Under the pieces are notes generated by a model that was given only the letters and a program-made list of their open reading frames with translations, did no database searches and was not told where the DNA came from. Both the position numbers and the translations under genes were made by a program. Positions 1 to 11,956 of a stretch of DNA of 64,000 nucleotides are shown here, one piece after another. Each line of letters starts with the position of its first letter. Positions within the stretch are counted from its first letter, which is position 1. Source of the DNA: Fomitopsis serialis (taxonomy: Eukaryota > Basidiomycota > Agaricomycetes > Polyporales > Fomitopsidaceae); contig NW_025954963.1 in the NCBI RefSeq assembly GCF_022376445.1, positions 372,001 through 436,000 on the forward strand, read 5' to 3'.

Positions 1-1118
1 CGGTTAGTGCGCGTCGAATTCGAAAAGATGCGGCTGGGTCGATACACAATGCGACCCGCGTGAGCAGGGTTTCCTAACAAAGCTTTGATTGCCTCGATAA
101 TGTCGCGGTATTGCACCAAATGTCGTTCACCGGGACGATCCTTGAAGGTTAGCCAGCATTCCTTCCAGGACGCCCTCTCAGGAATGGAGTCGACCTTCTG
201 AAGCAAGGCCCGGTTGTTGTGATACGTGAGTCCGAGCCTCTCTTGCACCTGTAGTTTTATTCAGTTCATCTAGCCGATCCTGACAGCTTCACACTCACTT
301 CTGGTATACGAAGAAAACGGTCTACAGCGCCCTGCCCAATCCCTTCCTTGATGAACCACTTCGCGATCTGCCAGTCCATCTCTGACTCGAAGGGTGCCCA
401 CAAACCGTTGACCCGTGCTAGTACTTCTCGATCACCTAATATTGATTTGTCAGGTTAGCGCAGTGCAGGATAAGTTGATACTCACTGCGTCTCTGCCCGC
501 CCAAGCTATCGAAATGCTCCCTCCATGACTCTCTGATCGTTTCCGCGGTCCCTGTAACCTTTCCCGCACTAATGTCAATATCCTCCACCCTATCATCGTC
601 GTCCTCGTCTAGCGAAAGGGCGGTACGTCGGGAAGGCGAGGGTGCTGAAGATGTCGAGGCTATGGGCTGACTGGGACCAGCTACTGGAAAGAATTGATAC
701 TGTGCGTCACGTTCATCTTCATCCTCCCACTCTCCACTACTATCTGCATCCTCGTCACCTGGGTCATCGTCTAGACTGAAATTGAGGTGTTGCATGTTCA
801 GATATAAAAAGTCAACACAGCGAATACCACCAGTGAGTCTCACCTGTTCACTGCATTGCCATCCTGAGCCTCATCCTCGTCGTCCGATGAATCGGATACT
901 ACATCCGTATCCCGAAGACTCTCCCTCAATTTGCCCTTTTTGTACCAGGCGCAACCGCGGCTCATCGTCTGGTGAGCCATGAGCCCTTGCATGCTGTCAA
1001 ATGAACCGCCACATGCATGACACGTCTCTCCCAGCAAGGCATACGAGCGTTTTGACCGCCTGCGCATGTCTAACGAGTCTGGAGAGTCTTTAGTAAGTGA
1101 TTTTTTTGCCGGACACAC
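1..1118 (-). CDS. Plavaka-type transposase, N-terminal part (runs off the left edge)
   Basis: The ATG is at 1118. Predicted exons are about 1118-847, 779-487, 435-290 and about 240-1, separated by short GT-AG introns; the C-terminal catalytic part is outside the window. The first exon has a C2H2-like finger, CHACGGSF...LMAHQTMSRGCAWYKKGKL, which is the usual N-terminal signature of basidiomycete Plavaka transposases. An acidic linker follows, then the conserved segment NGLWAPFESEMDWQIAKWF and, after the third intron, VQERLGLTYHNNRALLQKVD. Both resemble the Plavaka family as I remember it. The protein should bind and cut transposon DNA in the nucleus, but the catalytic acidic residues are not visible here. 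No stop interrupts the visible part, so the gene may be intact. Family call confident; exact splice sites less so. Confidence 0.8.
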
Positions 1119-1609
1119 ATTGAAGTCTCACCAACTGGCAGTAAATTCCAGTAAAACGGCTCAGAGTTGGCGTATCTCGTGTGGATTGAGAGGTCGCTGC
1201 TGAACTCGAAGCTTAGAGGAAACGAACGCTGCGCATAGTTACGTTACGTTTCCTCTTCCCTGACTTGGCGGCAAGTCCGCCTTGACCGCGCGACATTGAT
1301 GGGCCCTGTCAATCTCGCCATGCCGCACGCGTCTACGGCGGCACGCTCTTCACTTCAAGTTGTTCTGCACACGCACGTCGCACACCGCAGGATTTTGCTC
1401 CGGCAAGTCATTGATTGACCAGTTCGTTCAATTACGCTGACGTTGTCTTTGCGTCCTTTACAGGGAGTGTGGTGCTACCGTACCACCCAAAAGTCTGCCT
1501 GTGCGTCAAGCGTTAGCGGTCTGTCTAGCATTGGTGAAGGTGAGTGCTCTTACCTGTTCTTCTGCCAATTGCGCCAGTATTTCTTCGAGGGCGCGCCGAG
1601 TCGGAGGAC

Positions 1610-1654
1610 TTCCTTATTGGGGCGCGCGGTCAGACCGCGCGCCCCAATAAGGAA
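1610..1654. repeat. 45-bp near-perfect palindrome
   Basis: Two perfect 22-nt arms (1610-1631 and 1633-1654) are separated by one A. The arm begins TTCCTTATTGGGGCG and is GC-rich toward the centre. It lies in the spacer between the Plavaka 5' end and the next plus-strand gene, outside every confident exon. It could extrude as a cruciform or form a very stable RNA hairpin. I cannot tell whether it is a transposon end, a foldback footprint or a regulatory site. Confidence 0.9.
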
Positions 1655-1943
1655 ATGGGACTTAACGCCCCGAGCTTTGAGCTTCTGAGGGTCCAGCAGG
1701 CACGGACTTAGGCAGTACGCCGTAGTACCCGCTAGCGGTGATGAATACACTTGGTGCTGGTCTGCGTAGTGCCTGCGGAGTGTCTGCGTGGCCCCTGTAC
1801 GCGTCAGAACGCTTATCTGCTCGTCCCGGAAGTCCGTCCAACTCCGGTCACTTGATGCAAGGTTTAATAGTTGCGGTGCGCCTTCCCATGTACAGTCCCT
1901 CGTGAGGCAGGGTTCTGACGCTCTCTCTCGCGCTGCCTTCCTC

Positions 1944-4345
1944 ATGCATCCCTTTCGTTCTCCTACCTTCCGGCCCCTGGGCACTTTCAGGGATCGCGAC
2001 ACCGACGACTGGTCTGACTTGCCCGACAGTCCCCCTTCCGACAACAAGTTACCGTCTAGCGCATCGCCGAAGAACATCCTTTGGGATTTCAGGGACTTAG
2101 GTGAGTACACGTTTGTGCTTATCGTACTATCGTACGAGAAAATGACTTCCTTGAGCCGCGCCGTCGTCTCCCCCCACCAGTGTCGACGACGAGGACTACG
2201 TCGAGGCTGTACGCCACTGGCCTTTCGCTCGACGCATATTTGGCGACCTATTGGACGACAGGGACTTCCCTGCCTTGTCCGACATTTTAATTCAGGTACG
2301 TGAGCGCTTTGACATGAGGGAGACCTCGCTAACTGTTAATAGACACCTGATTTTGAGCCAGAAGATTGGGTTCTCCTCCAGACGAAGTTGAGGGACAAAC
2401 CGGAGATTCTTCGTCATTTCTGGTGAGTACTAGCTACGATCTCTACGGAGGTTAGAATATCTTATAACAGGTCAAATACTCAGGTTCCGTTACGATCGAG
2501 CGATGAAGACGGTGGTGTCCGGTTCCCCCAGCGGCCTGCACCAGGACGCCCTGCAAGGTTGCGTTCATAACATAGTAGAGGAGACCATCAAACCAGTTAC
2601 GGTTCAGTTCCCGCTGCCCGCCGGCATGTTGGTGACGGAGAACGCGGCGAAGATGTTGGTTAGGCAGGACCACATAGAGATTCCGGACTGTATGGTAGGG
2701 CTGTCTTACCACGCCAAGCGCAAGGACCTCAGTGTCAGTTTGGGCGCTGACTGTGCAGTCGTCGAGTCTGCGAGAACGGAGAGTGTTCCGCACGTACTCG
2801 CCAAGGTGAGCACGACCTATAGCCTAACATTCTGTTAACCTTAACACGTTTTTCTTTAGGTTACTGACAACATGCCAGTCCCGCTGCTTGAGCCAGAAGT
2901 GGGTGTGGGACGAACCTACGTGGAGCAAATGGCGTCAGAGGCTGGATCGGAGGGCGACGAGTCGGAGGCTGGATCAGCGGGCAACGACGTGGAGGCGGGA
3001 TCAGCCGGCCACGAGGGGGAGGCCGGATCAGAGGGCGACGCGTCAGAGGAAGGGGTGCCGATGGAGACGGACGACGATGACGACGACGACGGGTCACGGA
3101 CGCAGGCGGGCCCAGATAACGAGCAGGAAGGATCGTCTCCGCTCACCCCTCTATCGCCTCTCTCACCGAGCTACATCCCGTCAAACCCTCCTCTTCCCCC
3201 TCCCTTGCCACCGCTTCCTCCAGACCCGACCCGGAAGATCTCTTCCGTGGTGTTCGTCGTCATTTCCACGCAGGAGAAGGTCGTCAAAACCCCGCCACCC
3301 GACATAGACATCAGCAAGCCGGTATGGGTCGAGCTCCCCTGTCCGGACGACGAATGCATCACGGGCGGCCACGCTTACGGCGGTAAAATATACGTGGGGG
3401 AGATCCGCGCGTATATGTGGGTCTTCCAAGGTGCTGAGGATCACGCGTATCTTGCGGAGCATTGGAAAGACAATATTGAAGCCTGGGTACGCAGCGGAAA
3501 GGCTCTGGTAAGTACAGCCCTCTTATCCGGGACTGATTATACTAAATTGATATCAGCTTCTGCGGAGGAAGTACGCGACTCCTGAGCAGAAGGCTGCACT
3601 CAGGCAGTGGGAAGATCGCTGGCGCGAGTGCATGCTGTCAGTGCGACAGAAAGTTCTCAACAGGATCATCGTAGGCAACGTCACCCAATGCGTCAACGAT
3701 GCCGAAATAGCCGCGTACCAACAGAAGTTCAACCCGCCGCCAAATTTGAGCTTGCCTCATATCAAAGGCCCTGTAGGGATTGTACGAAGGCAAGTCTACC
3801 GTGGAAGCTGGAACATGGCAGCAGAAAGGCGAGCAAAGATGACGAACGCCTCGACCTCGTACGAAGACGACGGCCTTCCTGGCACCGTGGGCGAAGCGTT
3901 CGTTGTGGGGAAGAACCTCAAGCGAGCGCTGGACGACGGCGACTTTGAAGAAGCTGTGTCAGCACTCAAAAGACCTCACCTCGAAGACGCTCTCGCGAAC
4001 AAGAAGAGCTCGCTGACGGATTCGGATTACTTAGGCTCCGGTGACGGTATGAGCGACCCCATATCGAGCGACCCCATCGCAGATCCTACGTACCGTCCGG
4101 AAGCAGACGACGGCTCGTATTCGCAGGACAGCAACCACGGGGAATCGTCGCAGGACGGTTCGGCATCCCAAGACAGCTCTTCGCAGAACGGTTCAGCGTC
4201 CCAGGACAGCTCTTCGCAGGACGGCGAGGCGTCCAGAGAAGACGAGTCTTCGCAGGAAGATGAGTCTTCGCAGGAAGATGAGTCGTCCCAGGACGGCGGC
4301 TCATCACAGGACGGTGGCTCATCGCAGGACAGTCAGGAAGACTGA
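1944..4345 (+). CDS. Acidic multi-exon protein of unknown function, possible PD-(D/E)XK-like fold
   Basis: Predicted exons 1944-2100, 2156-2295, 2343-2422, 2484-2805, 2860-3507 and 3557-4345 join in frame into 711 codons. Introns are 46-61 nt; the first uses a TTGAG acceptor, chosen because it keeps the frame. An N-terminal region (EDYVEAVRHWPFARRIFGDLL) is followed by IEIPDCMVGL...CAVVESARTES...LAKV. This spacing is reminiscent of the PD...ExA core of restriction-endonuclease-like domains seen in many basidiomycete hypothetical proteins, but the catalytic lysine is not evident. A Glu/Gly/Ser repeat insert (about residues 255-330, SEAGSEGDE type) and a strand-rich region (KPVWVELPCPDDE...GGKIYVGEIRAYMWVF) follow. 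The last 75 residues are an S/Q/D/E repeat tail (units like SSQDGSAS and SSQED). The function is unknown and the nuclease suggestion is only structural pattern matching. Confidence 0.7.
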
Positions 4346-4690
4346 CCGAGTTGCGCGCGTTAGGTGTGAGCGGGCTACTCGTTGCTAGTCGCTGAAACCA
4401 GGTTCCGGCTAGACGTATTCGTGTTTTGTCTCGTTCGTTTTGTTACGCTATCGTCGCTACAATCATCGCTTCCCGTACGGCTACCTATGCTACTCGTTGT
4501 TATCTACTGTCACGCAAAACTCTCCCGTGTCCGCGTGTGTACGTATCTTTGAGGTCTATTCACTACTACAGCTCGGAGGTTACGCTGTCCGAGCTCAGGC
4601 CACATCACGAGGGGCGTCCGAAATTAGGAAGCGCCCGGTACCAAGGTGGCGGGACTTAGTTGACGCCTCCGTAGTCTCGAGTCAAGCTTC

Positions 4691-7600
4691 ATGCAACTCA
4701 CTCCGGAGGAACAAACGGATCTAACGGAGCTGTTGCTGCAAACCCCTAACCTCAACGCGCGACTTACGTCCTTGCTGCACAGACTTCCGGGCCCACACCG
4801 CGTTGAGCGACTTAACGACAACCAGCAAAGACAGTCAAGTCTTTACGCGCAGCCTGACATTGATCCGACGACTGGTGAGCTGAAATATATCGTTGTGCTG
4901 TTCACTAAACCAATGATTTTGACAGTGAATCTGGAGAACACATCTTACTGTACGGACAACAACACTGAGATTGATCCCGCCCACACAGGAGGTACGTGTC
5001 ACTCTCGCACTTTACTACACACTCAGTGTGCGCTAACAGACGATATTAGCAGACGAATCTCTGACCGGCGGCACTATTGCTACTGGCCCCCAGCGGCAAA
5101 CACGGGCCTCTCGACGTGCCCGCGAGCAAGCTCACCCCTACGCCCCTCAGCCAGTTGCAAGAACTGTTGCCGCAAACCGGTTTGAAAAGCCAGGCGGTGA
5201 CGAACGCGCTCGAGGACTGCTCCGACAGCGACCACAGCAGCGCCTCCCTCCTTGCCCTCGAGGCGGGATACAGTTCCTCCCGCCTAACGTTGCAATGGAG
5301 TCCCACGCCTCGACGGAGTCCGAGGAGGCACCGACGCAGCAGTGGCAAAACACCTCAGAGCCAAGTCTTACCACCGGTGCCGCTGTTCACAAGTATACGT
5401 CTCTGCTTACCTCGAATCTCAACGATGCGAAGCTCCTTGACGTGTGCAAAGCGGTACAGGCAGACGTGACGCAGCTGCAGGGGTCGCCTGTTCGCCAGGA
5501 TGAATCGCTACGCTCTCTGGTAGCCCGGTGCGCGCACAGCCTCAAGCTGGACGCGGCAGCGAGTTTCTGGCTGATCATCAGCCACATTAGGCTGGCCTTT
5601 AGAGTGGCAAGGTACGTCACCTTTACGGTATCTTCTCCTCGTGTTGACTGGCTCTGGTGTGAATAGCATACTTGAATCTGATGATGGCCAATCGGACGAA
5701 GGCAAGCTCACGGTGGCTGGAATTTGGCGCAGAGAATTCGAAGGCGTTGAGGGTGCGCCAGAAAAGAGAACATTTCAGGACTGGAATACTACTGGTGTGA
5801 AGTTTGCGCGACTCGCGGGAGGTGGTAAGTGTAGCTCGATTCTGTTCACAGACTAGATACTTGTCTTAAACTTCGCGCACAGGTTCTATCTATATGCTGG
5901 TGCTAGTAGCCGCTCAGAATCTCAGGGTACCTCTGGCTACCGCCAACGCACACATTGCGCAAGATTTCGGTAACCTCCTGAGGTGGCCGGACGGTAAGCT
6001 GATCATGTTCTTCATGCTGGACTGTTCTAAGACAATGTTCAGATTCGAGAACTGGACGGCTCGTAAAAAACATCATAATTCCCGCAGTAGCCCGTCTGCG
6101 AGAACAGTGTCCAATTAGCCTCATCAGTATTCTGCCGCCAGCTCCCCAAGCTGGAGCGTCAAGATTGTTTCTTCCATCGGCTCTATGCGGTCATCTTGAG
6201 GCGTCGGATCGTGTATTTGACTCCTGGAAACTGAAGTGAGTATCGAGCTCTCTATTGCACTGACGTCATCACGGCATACTAATCCTTCACAGCTCGTTTT
6301 CTCTGGTGCCAAGGAACAGAGGCGTCTGGATATCGTGCTACGATGATGAGTGCGACACGAGCAACACGTTCACATATCCGTCAACCGACGAACTTGGCTC
6401 GTTATCACCGCTGACCCCAATCGACTCCCCCGTCCCTCAGGAGTTCGACTTACCAGACCACGGGTCGATTCCCCGCTCAGGCTATCTCCCGTCCCTCCGC
6501 AGTTAGAAGAAATCGTGGTTCGCATCCAGTATGACGAGCAGCGGGAGGATAACCAGCGCTATCCAGGACCGCGTGGCGACAGAGAGAAGAATATTGTCTG
6601 GACAGAACGAGCTCGTCAACATGCGTCTAACTGCGTTCAACCGGCAAGCTTTGAGGGTCTCCAGACTGAGGTATGCGGTGAATTGATTCTCAATTCCGTA
6701 TCAAACTTGAACCCTACTTTTACAGCTCGATTGTTTGTACTCTGAAGGAAAGAGAATCAGGGACGACTCATACGTGCGCGTACCCTTAGAACTTGTAAGG
6801 TCAGTAGTAGTTCTAGTATTGCCCTAGTTACCTGTGATGCTGCAATTACTCACGAGGTACAACTCACAGAGACGTGCTGACATTCAGAGGCGCAAACAAC
6901 AGTCTCGTAGCGTCGATCTGCACGTCGATGTCGGAAGCTATGGCAGCTGATCTGACGGAGCGGCTGGTCGTGTGCTTCGATACCGATCCTTTGAACGACG
7001 TGGACACTGCGACGCAAACACAGCACGACTTTGAAGCTATTCATTTCTCGTGGTACAACCGCCACGCCACAAAGGTCTGAATACTTGTGCCGTGCTTGAC
7101 GTTCACTAACGATGCCGTCTGTATAGGGCCACGACGCGCCCTCGGACGTACCGCCACAAATGATGAGCAAGTCGGGACGCTCTAGGACCAACTACCGTCA
7201 AATGATACCGTATCCGTCCAAAGATATGGTGGTCCATGAGCCCATCTATCAGGCAATGGAGCGCATTCTGGGCGATGTGTTCAGCTGGATAGATACTAAG
7301 GTAAACTCAATTTCCGTATTCTACTGGTACTGTGAACGTGTTAATCTAGTACGAGTAGGTGCAGACGATCCTTCCAGGCGTATACCGTCATCTCGAGGCA
7401 ACGTCCAGCATCCTCCCTAACCACCAGCAGTCGCTGGTCAACCCGTTCGTGGGTTTGGTCATCAACGTCAACGTCGCAACCTACGCCCACAGAGACAGCA
7501 AGGACGACACTGTCTGTGTCGTCCTTGCTGTTGGCAATTTCGAGGGCGGCGAGTTGTGCCTGCACGAAGCAGGCCTGGTCATACCGCTGCGTCATGGCCA

Positions 7601-7751
7601 TTTCGTCATTTTTCCTTCATGCAAACTCACACATTTTAATCTACATTACAAGGGGCGACGGGCTTCAATAGTGCTACATACGGACCGAGAGATGTTACGC
7701 TGGGCAGAAAGCGATAGGAACGGCTGGGCTTCCAATGTCTATTTCCACTAA
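4691..7751 (+). CDS. 2OG-Fe(II) dioxygenase, JBP/TET-like fungal type
   Basis: About 12 predicted exons: 4691-4874, 4926-4991, 5053-5611, 5667-5824, 5883-5993, 6043-6235, 6293-about 6431, about 6503-6670, 6726-6799, 6870-7074, 7127-7300 and 7359-7751. The last exon holds the catalytic double-stranded beta-helix: AYAHRD-like iron ligands (sequence ATYAHRDSKDD), the GGELCL turn, GHFVIFPS, then THFNLHYKGRRASIVLHTD with the distal His and the 2-oxoglutarate-binding Arg. Enzymes of this group oxidise a substrate using Fe(II), O2 and 2-oxoglutarate. JBP/TET members act on methylated pyrimidines in DNA, and fungal ones are often linked to KDZ transposons. That substrate is inferred, not shown. The frame between 6432 and 6502 is unresolved: either an intron with a weak donor or a one-base shift. 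The middle of the protein has no recognised domain. Confidence 0.75.
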
Positions 7752-8023
7752 CCTAGAAGTAACGAGTGTTGTTGACATGTAGAGTCAGATAGTTAAGTAA
7801 ATGAACGTGTGTTTCTTTCTTAAAAGACATGCTGGTCTTGCGGCAATAAACTCAACTCACGGACAACGTCGTACTCCCGTGATCTTGCGCGGACCTCCTC
7901 GGGCAACGGCTTACCGCAACTCGGCGCCCGATTGCTCGGCGCCGCGTCGTGACTTCAACGTTCGCACTTTCCCTCCTCTGCTCGCTGGGCTTGCTCATCT
8001 CTCTCTGATCTTGGACCGGCACC

Positions 8024-10883
8024 ATGTCTCCGCGAACTCGCTCCGCCGACTCGAAGAAACTCACCGCTCAGGCGAAAGCGACAGGATCGCGGGCTCGAAA
8101 GACCAACAAGGTAACCAAGACGCCAAATTCGAGCAAGGCGGCTTCCAAATCAGGCGGCGAGGCCCCGCTGTCCGCGAAGGAGCAGAAGCAACTCGAGCTG
8201 TTGCTCCGGAGACAGTCAGTTCAGAAAAAGAGTAAGGACGAGGAACATCAGGCGGGTGAGTGCGTTCTGCACGGCTGTTGAAAATAATTGATGAACGAAT
8301 CTATACTCAGGGGTGCGCAAGAGGACGGCTGAGATGACTCGCAAAGAACAAGGATCGGAGGATGAACATGAGGAACAGCCCCGTAAGAAAGCAAGGCAAG
8401 CTCGCGGTTCCGGCGGCGAGGGCGAGGGCGAGGGCGAGGGCGAGGGCGATGGCGATGGCGATGGCGATGGCGATGGCGAGGCGAGGGCGAGGGCGAGGGC
8501 GAGGGCGAGGGCGGTGGCGATGAAGGAAGTCCAGACAGCGGTAGTGAGCTGGACATTCGCATGGAGAGCCCTTCTCCTCCTGCTCGGTGTACGTGCAATC
8601 TCATAAGCTCAGAAGCTCTAACTAATACTGATGTATGTTTGAAATGAGCTAAACCTAAGCCGGCTTACAGGCGGTTGAAGAATCCCGAGCCGGACACGAG
8701 GAAGGGAGATGCCCCGTTGACCGAGGAAGAGCAGCGCATCGCACAAGCTATCGCCCGTAAGTCACATCGCATCAGGAGCTGCGTGTATCACTACTAACAC
8801 TGGTGTCTTAACGCACTCCAGCAAAGGGCAAGGCTAAAGAAAAGCCTGCGTCGAAGAAGTCGGTAGTCATTGAAAGCCCGGAGGCCTCGGAGCAGGAGAA
8901 CGTGTCTGTTCGCTCGGGATCGGCAGAGAAGGAGGATAGGTCTAGGCAGGGGGGAAAGGGGAAGGATGTTGTGCGCGGTAAGAAGAAGGCGTACGTGGAG
9001 ATCAGCGTTACAAGGGTGAGTATTGTATGTTATACGGACTTGAGAACCTGACGTGTTTGTCGATGAAAGGGCAAGAATACGTCCAAGTCCAAGATAGTCG
9101 CTTCAAGTTCGGAAGATGAGCAAGATGACGATGACAAGGTGGACGAGCTCGAATCATCGGACGATGACGGTGGCTCCCGGTTCTCGGTGCAGGGAGCAGA
9201 TGAGGACGGCGTGGATGACTCGGATGATGTGGTGGTAAGTGGTACTTGCGTTCATTCGAAGCGTTGACGTACAGACGCAGCGTGTAGGAGATATCTACGA
9301 AGGACGTGAAGAAACGCCGTAAAGGGAAGGGCTCTCAAGTAAAGGCTCGAGCGCGCGTCAAGGCTGCAGACCTGCCCATTGATATCCGTCCACTTGTCAC
9401 CGCTGCTCAGAACTTCCTCCGGCTTCGCCTTGCACTCAAAAACGCGTGGACCAGCGACTCCTCTGTGGCAAGTTCCCGTCTGCTGGACAACATGCAGCTC
9501 GTCGTCACTGCCTTGAAGGAGGCTCGTGACATGCGCGACAAGGACGGCAAGAGGGTGAAGAGTATGCGGGTCGCATATAACGAAGTGCAGGATAAGAAGG
9601 GGCACGAGGGAGATACACTGAGAAAGAATGTCCAAACAGTGGTGAGTTACGTCGTGGGTCTCAAAAATATCTTAAACCTTCATTCTCGGCAGGTCTGGAC
9701 GGTCGCCTCTCAGTTTCGATTCGACGTAAAGAAGAAAGCGAAGAGCGTGGTCGAACACGCGTACGGGCTGAACAGCCTGTCGGTTCAGCAACGGATATCG
9801 CTCGCCCAATGGCTCCTCAAAACTCACCTGATGAAGGTCAAGGGTGGCAAGCGTGAGATCCCTAACTTCGTGTTCGGTGACATGAGGATTATCTGGAACG
9901 CGAAGGATAAGCTAGACAAGGAGGTACGTACTCTATCACTAGACGTGTTTCCGACGTGTTGTTGCGTCGTGATACCCGCTAATCCAGGCGTGCAGAAATG
10001 CTCTGTCAAGTCAGAGCTTCTGTTTAGGCATCCTGCAATCTCGGAGATAATCGTGCAGCAGTGGTTCCAGGGTCATGCCACAGGCGTGCCTGTCGACCGC
10101 TTCAGCGCGGTCCCAGACAATCTCATCGCTTTGGTCTGCAACTCGGTAGGTTCCTGTTGCGATGTGTTTTCTGTAATGTGCTTATTATCGCAACGTCATT
10201 AGATAGATGCTGCGTTGAGCGAGATAGCGTTCGGGAATCAAGTAGCGTTCACCAACAGGGCCTTCGCACCAAAGTAAGTCATTCTACACTCCTCTAAGCA
10301 GTGATGTATTGACCAGTCGCTAGGTGGGACGATCTTATGTCAATACTCGAAGCTACGCAGAAGAACGCGCCCGACTACTACGCTGACATGAAGAAGCAAT
10401 TGTGGGCTCGTATAAGGTGAGTGCTCTGCGTTTCAGACGTAGGCAATAGTTACTTACTGATAGAATACTCACAGCTCCAGAATTGAAGGCGATGATGAGG
10501 AAGATTCGGACCAGGACGACGGGGAGGACTTCGTTAAGTGGACGAAGCTCCAGGACATGGTGCTCGAGGCGCCCACCGCCCCCTCGTCCTCGAACGCGGG
10601 TCCGGTGTCATCGTCGAGTACTGCGGCGAAGCCCTCGTCCGCCGGCAAACCTACATCGTCAAAGGGGAGAACCAGCGGGGCGCAGGGTAAGCAAACAGTG
10701 TACGACAGTATAGCTATGACTGATGGAAGCTTGCACGACACAGCGTCCTCGAGCAAGACGGTTCTTCCAGCTGAGCCTGGTGTGAGCAGCGACGGAGAGC
10801 AAGCGGGCACAGAGGGACAGGAGCGCGAGTATATGCCTGATACTCTTATGTCTTCTAGGGCTGACGTTGCGACACACAGGTAA
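8024..10883 (+). CDS. DUF6532 domain protein with low-complexity N-terminus (one frameshift)
   Basis: Predicted exons 8024-8255, 8311-8588, 8649-8756, 8822-9015, 9070-9234, 9288-9641, 9693-9923, 9996-10145, 10203-10273, 10324-10416 and 10475-10883 give about 761 residues if one base missing in the microsatellite at about 8480 is allowed for. The N-terminal third is basic and acidic low complexity. From about residue 340, RPLVTAAQNFLRLRLALKNA through LLFRHPAISEIIVQQWF, LIALVCNSIDAALSEIAFG and WDDLMSILEATQ matches the DUF6532 pattern common in agaricomycetes. The domain has no assigned activity. The tail is Ser/Ala-rich. The gene lies directly downstream of the dioxygenase on the same strand; a functional link is only a guess. 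The frameshift may be a real length change or an assembly error. Confidence 0.75.
8410..8517 (+). repeat. GGCGAG / GGCGAT coding microsatellite
   Basis: A hexameric array in exon 2 of the DUF6532 gene runs GGCGAG x5, GGCGAT x5, then GAGGGC units. In frame it encodes alternating Glu-Gly and Asp-Gly. At about 8479-8482 one G is missing (GGCGAGGCGAGG), which shifts the frame. The sensible downstream peptide (GDEGSPDSGSELDIRMESP) is in the other frame. Confidence 0.9.
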
Positions 10884-11515
10884 CGAACCTGCTCTGAACG
10901 CCGATACTGCCCACCCCTGATCGCCTACGCCAGCTGTCTGAACTCCAAGGGTACGACAGCTCATTTATCTTCGCTCTGGGCACTCACCTAAATTGTTTTT
11001 ATTTTCAGATTACCAATATCTACTCGCGTCTACTATACCCCACGTCCTTGGAGGTAACAATCTACTATGTACGTTGTCTCGCATTCGTTGCTGTGTGCTT
11101 GTAGTACGTTGCTATCGAGCCTGTTGTGCTTTTGCTGCATGTATATCAATGTTGTACCAACTATAGAAGCGTGAATGAATGAATGTAAGGGATCAGTGGA
11201 ATTAATAGGCATTGCTTGAAAGAATTAAGAGCTTGGTCTCAAGCCCAAAAGTAAAAGCTCCTTGAGAATAAGCACATAAGACTTCCATTGTAATGTCATG
11301 AATGACTTGGTCAAGGCATTCAAGCTGGGACGTTAGGACTGGTGAGAAGAGCACAAGTAATACTTATGGTCTCATACCCAAGTCCAAAATGCAGCTTTGC
11401 TAACTCTCAAGTCTTTCCCAAGAATAAAACGTAAATGACTTGTCTTTCTGCCTTTTATTACTTTAGATTACTTGAGAGCCTCTCAAGACACATGAGTTTT
11501 TCCTGATGTGTTATC
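10884..11515. other. AT-richer spacer, possible small non-autonomous insertion
   Basis: No convincing gene. Roughly 11160-11515 is clearly more AT-rich than its surroundings and carries repeated TTGAG/CTCAA motifs in both orientations, including a small palindrome CTTGAGAG-C-CTCTCAAG at about 11473-11489. Its right edge abuts the point where the gypsy integrase reading frame stops making sense (about 11515), so it may be an insertion that truncated the retrotransposon. I could not define terminal repeats or a target duplication. Confidence 0.4.
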
Positions 11516-11952
11516 CACCCAATTCAGCTGGTCCGGCGACACCATGGAGCGTAGGATCTGGGATACGGAGCGGATGGTCCTTTCCGACAATCCATCCGTC
11601 TGGGGATGGAATGAAGTGGACATCAACAACTTCGCACCCAATATGCGATGAACTTCACGCCAAAATTTGGACGTGAATTTCGAATCGCGGTCCGATACGA
11701 TGGATTCAGGCAGTCCATGCAGTCGCACGATCTCGCGGACATAAATCTCTGCGAGTTCGGCGGCGGTGGTGGTGGTCTTGATGGGGATTAAATGTACCAT
11801 GGACGTCAAACGGCATACCACTACCCACAGGTAGTCGTATCCGTTGACTTGTGGAAACGGTCCCACGAAATCCATGGACATCGATATCCATGGTCGAACC
11901 GGAATCGGGAGCGTATGCAGCCATCCCGCTTGGAGATGGTTGCGCGGCTTAG
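11516..11952 (-). pseudogene. Gypsy integrase core, truncated
   Basis: The frame resumes after the solo LTR with KPRNHLQAGWLHTLPIPVRP, then SMDFVGPFP (first catalytic Asp), a mid-domain VSDRDSKFTSKFW (second Asp) and SFHPQTDGLSERTIRSVSQILR (catalytic Glu region). The DDE triad region is therefore recognisable. The frame breaks after SPDQLNWVD at about 11515 and the C-terminal part is absent. The upstream zinc-binding part is at 12949-13100 and ends CGTCQT. The two join cleanly if the 988-bp insertion and one ACGT copy are removed. Confidence 0.9.
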
Positions 11953-11956
11953 ACGT

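Noticed and set aside
8248..8604. Long minus-strand frame across the hexamer array (Ser/Pro then His/Arg repeats)
   Set aside because: It is the antisense of a simple repeat; the plus strand has splice sites and a recognisable downstream DUF6532 domain.
11160..11515. MITE with defined ends
   Set aside because: AT-rich and palindromic in places, but no terminal inverted repeats or target duplication could be found, so it is listed only as a possible insertion.
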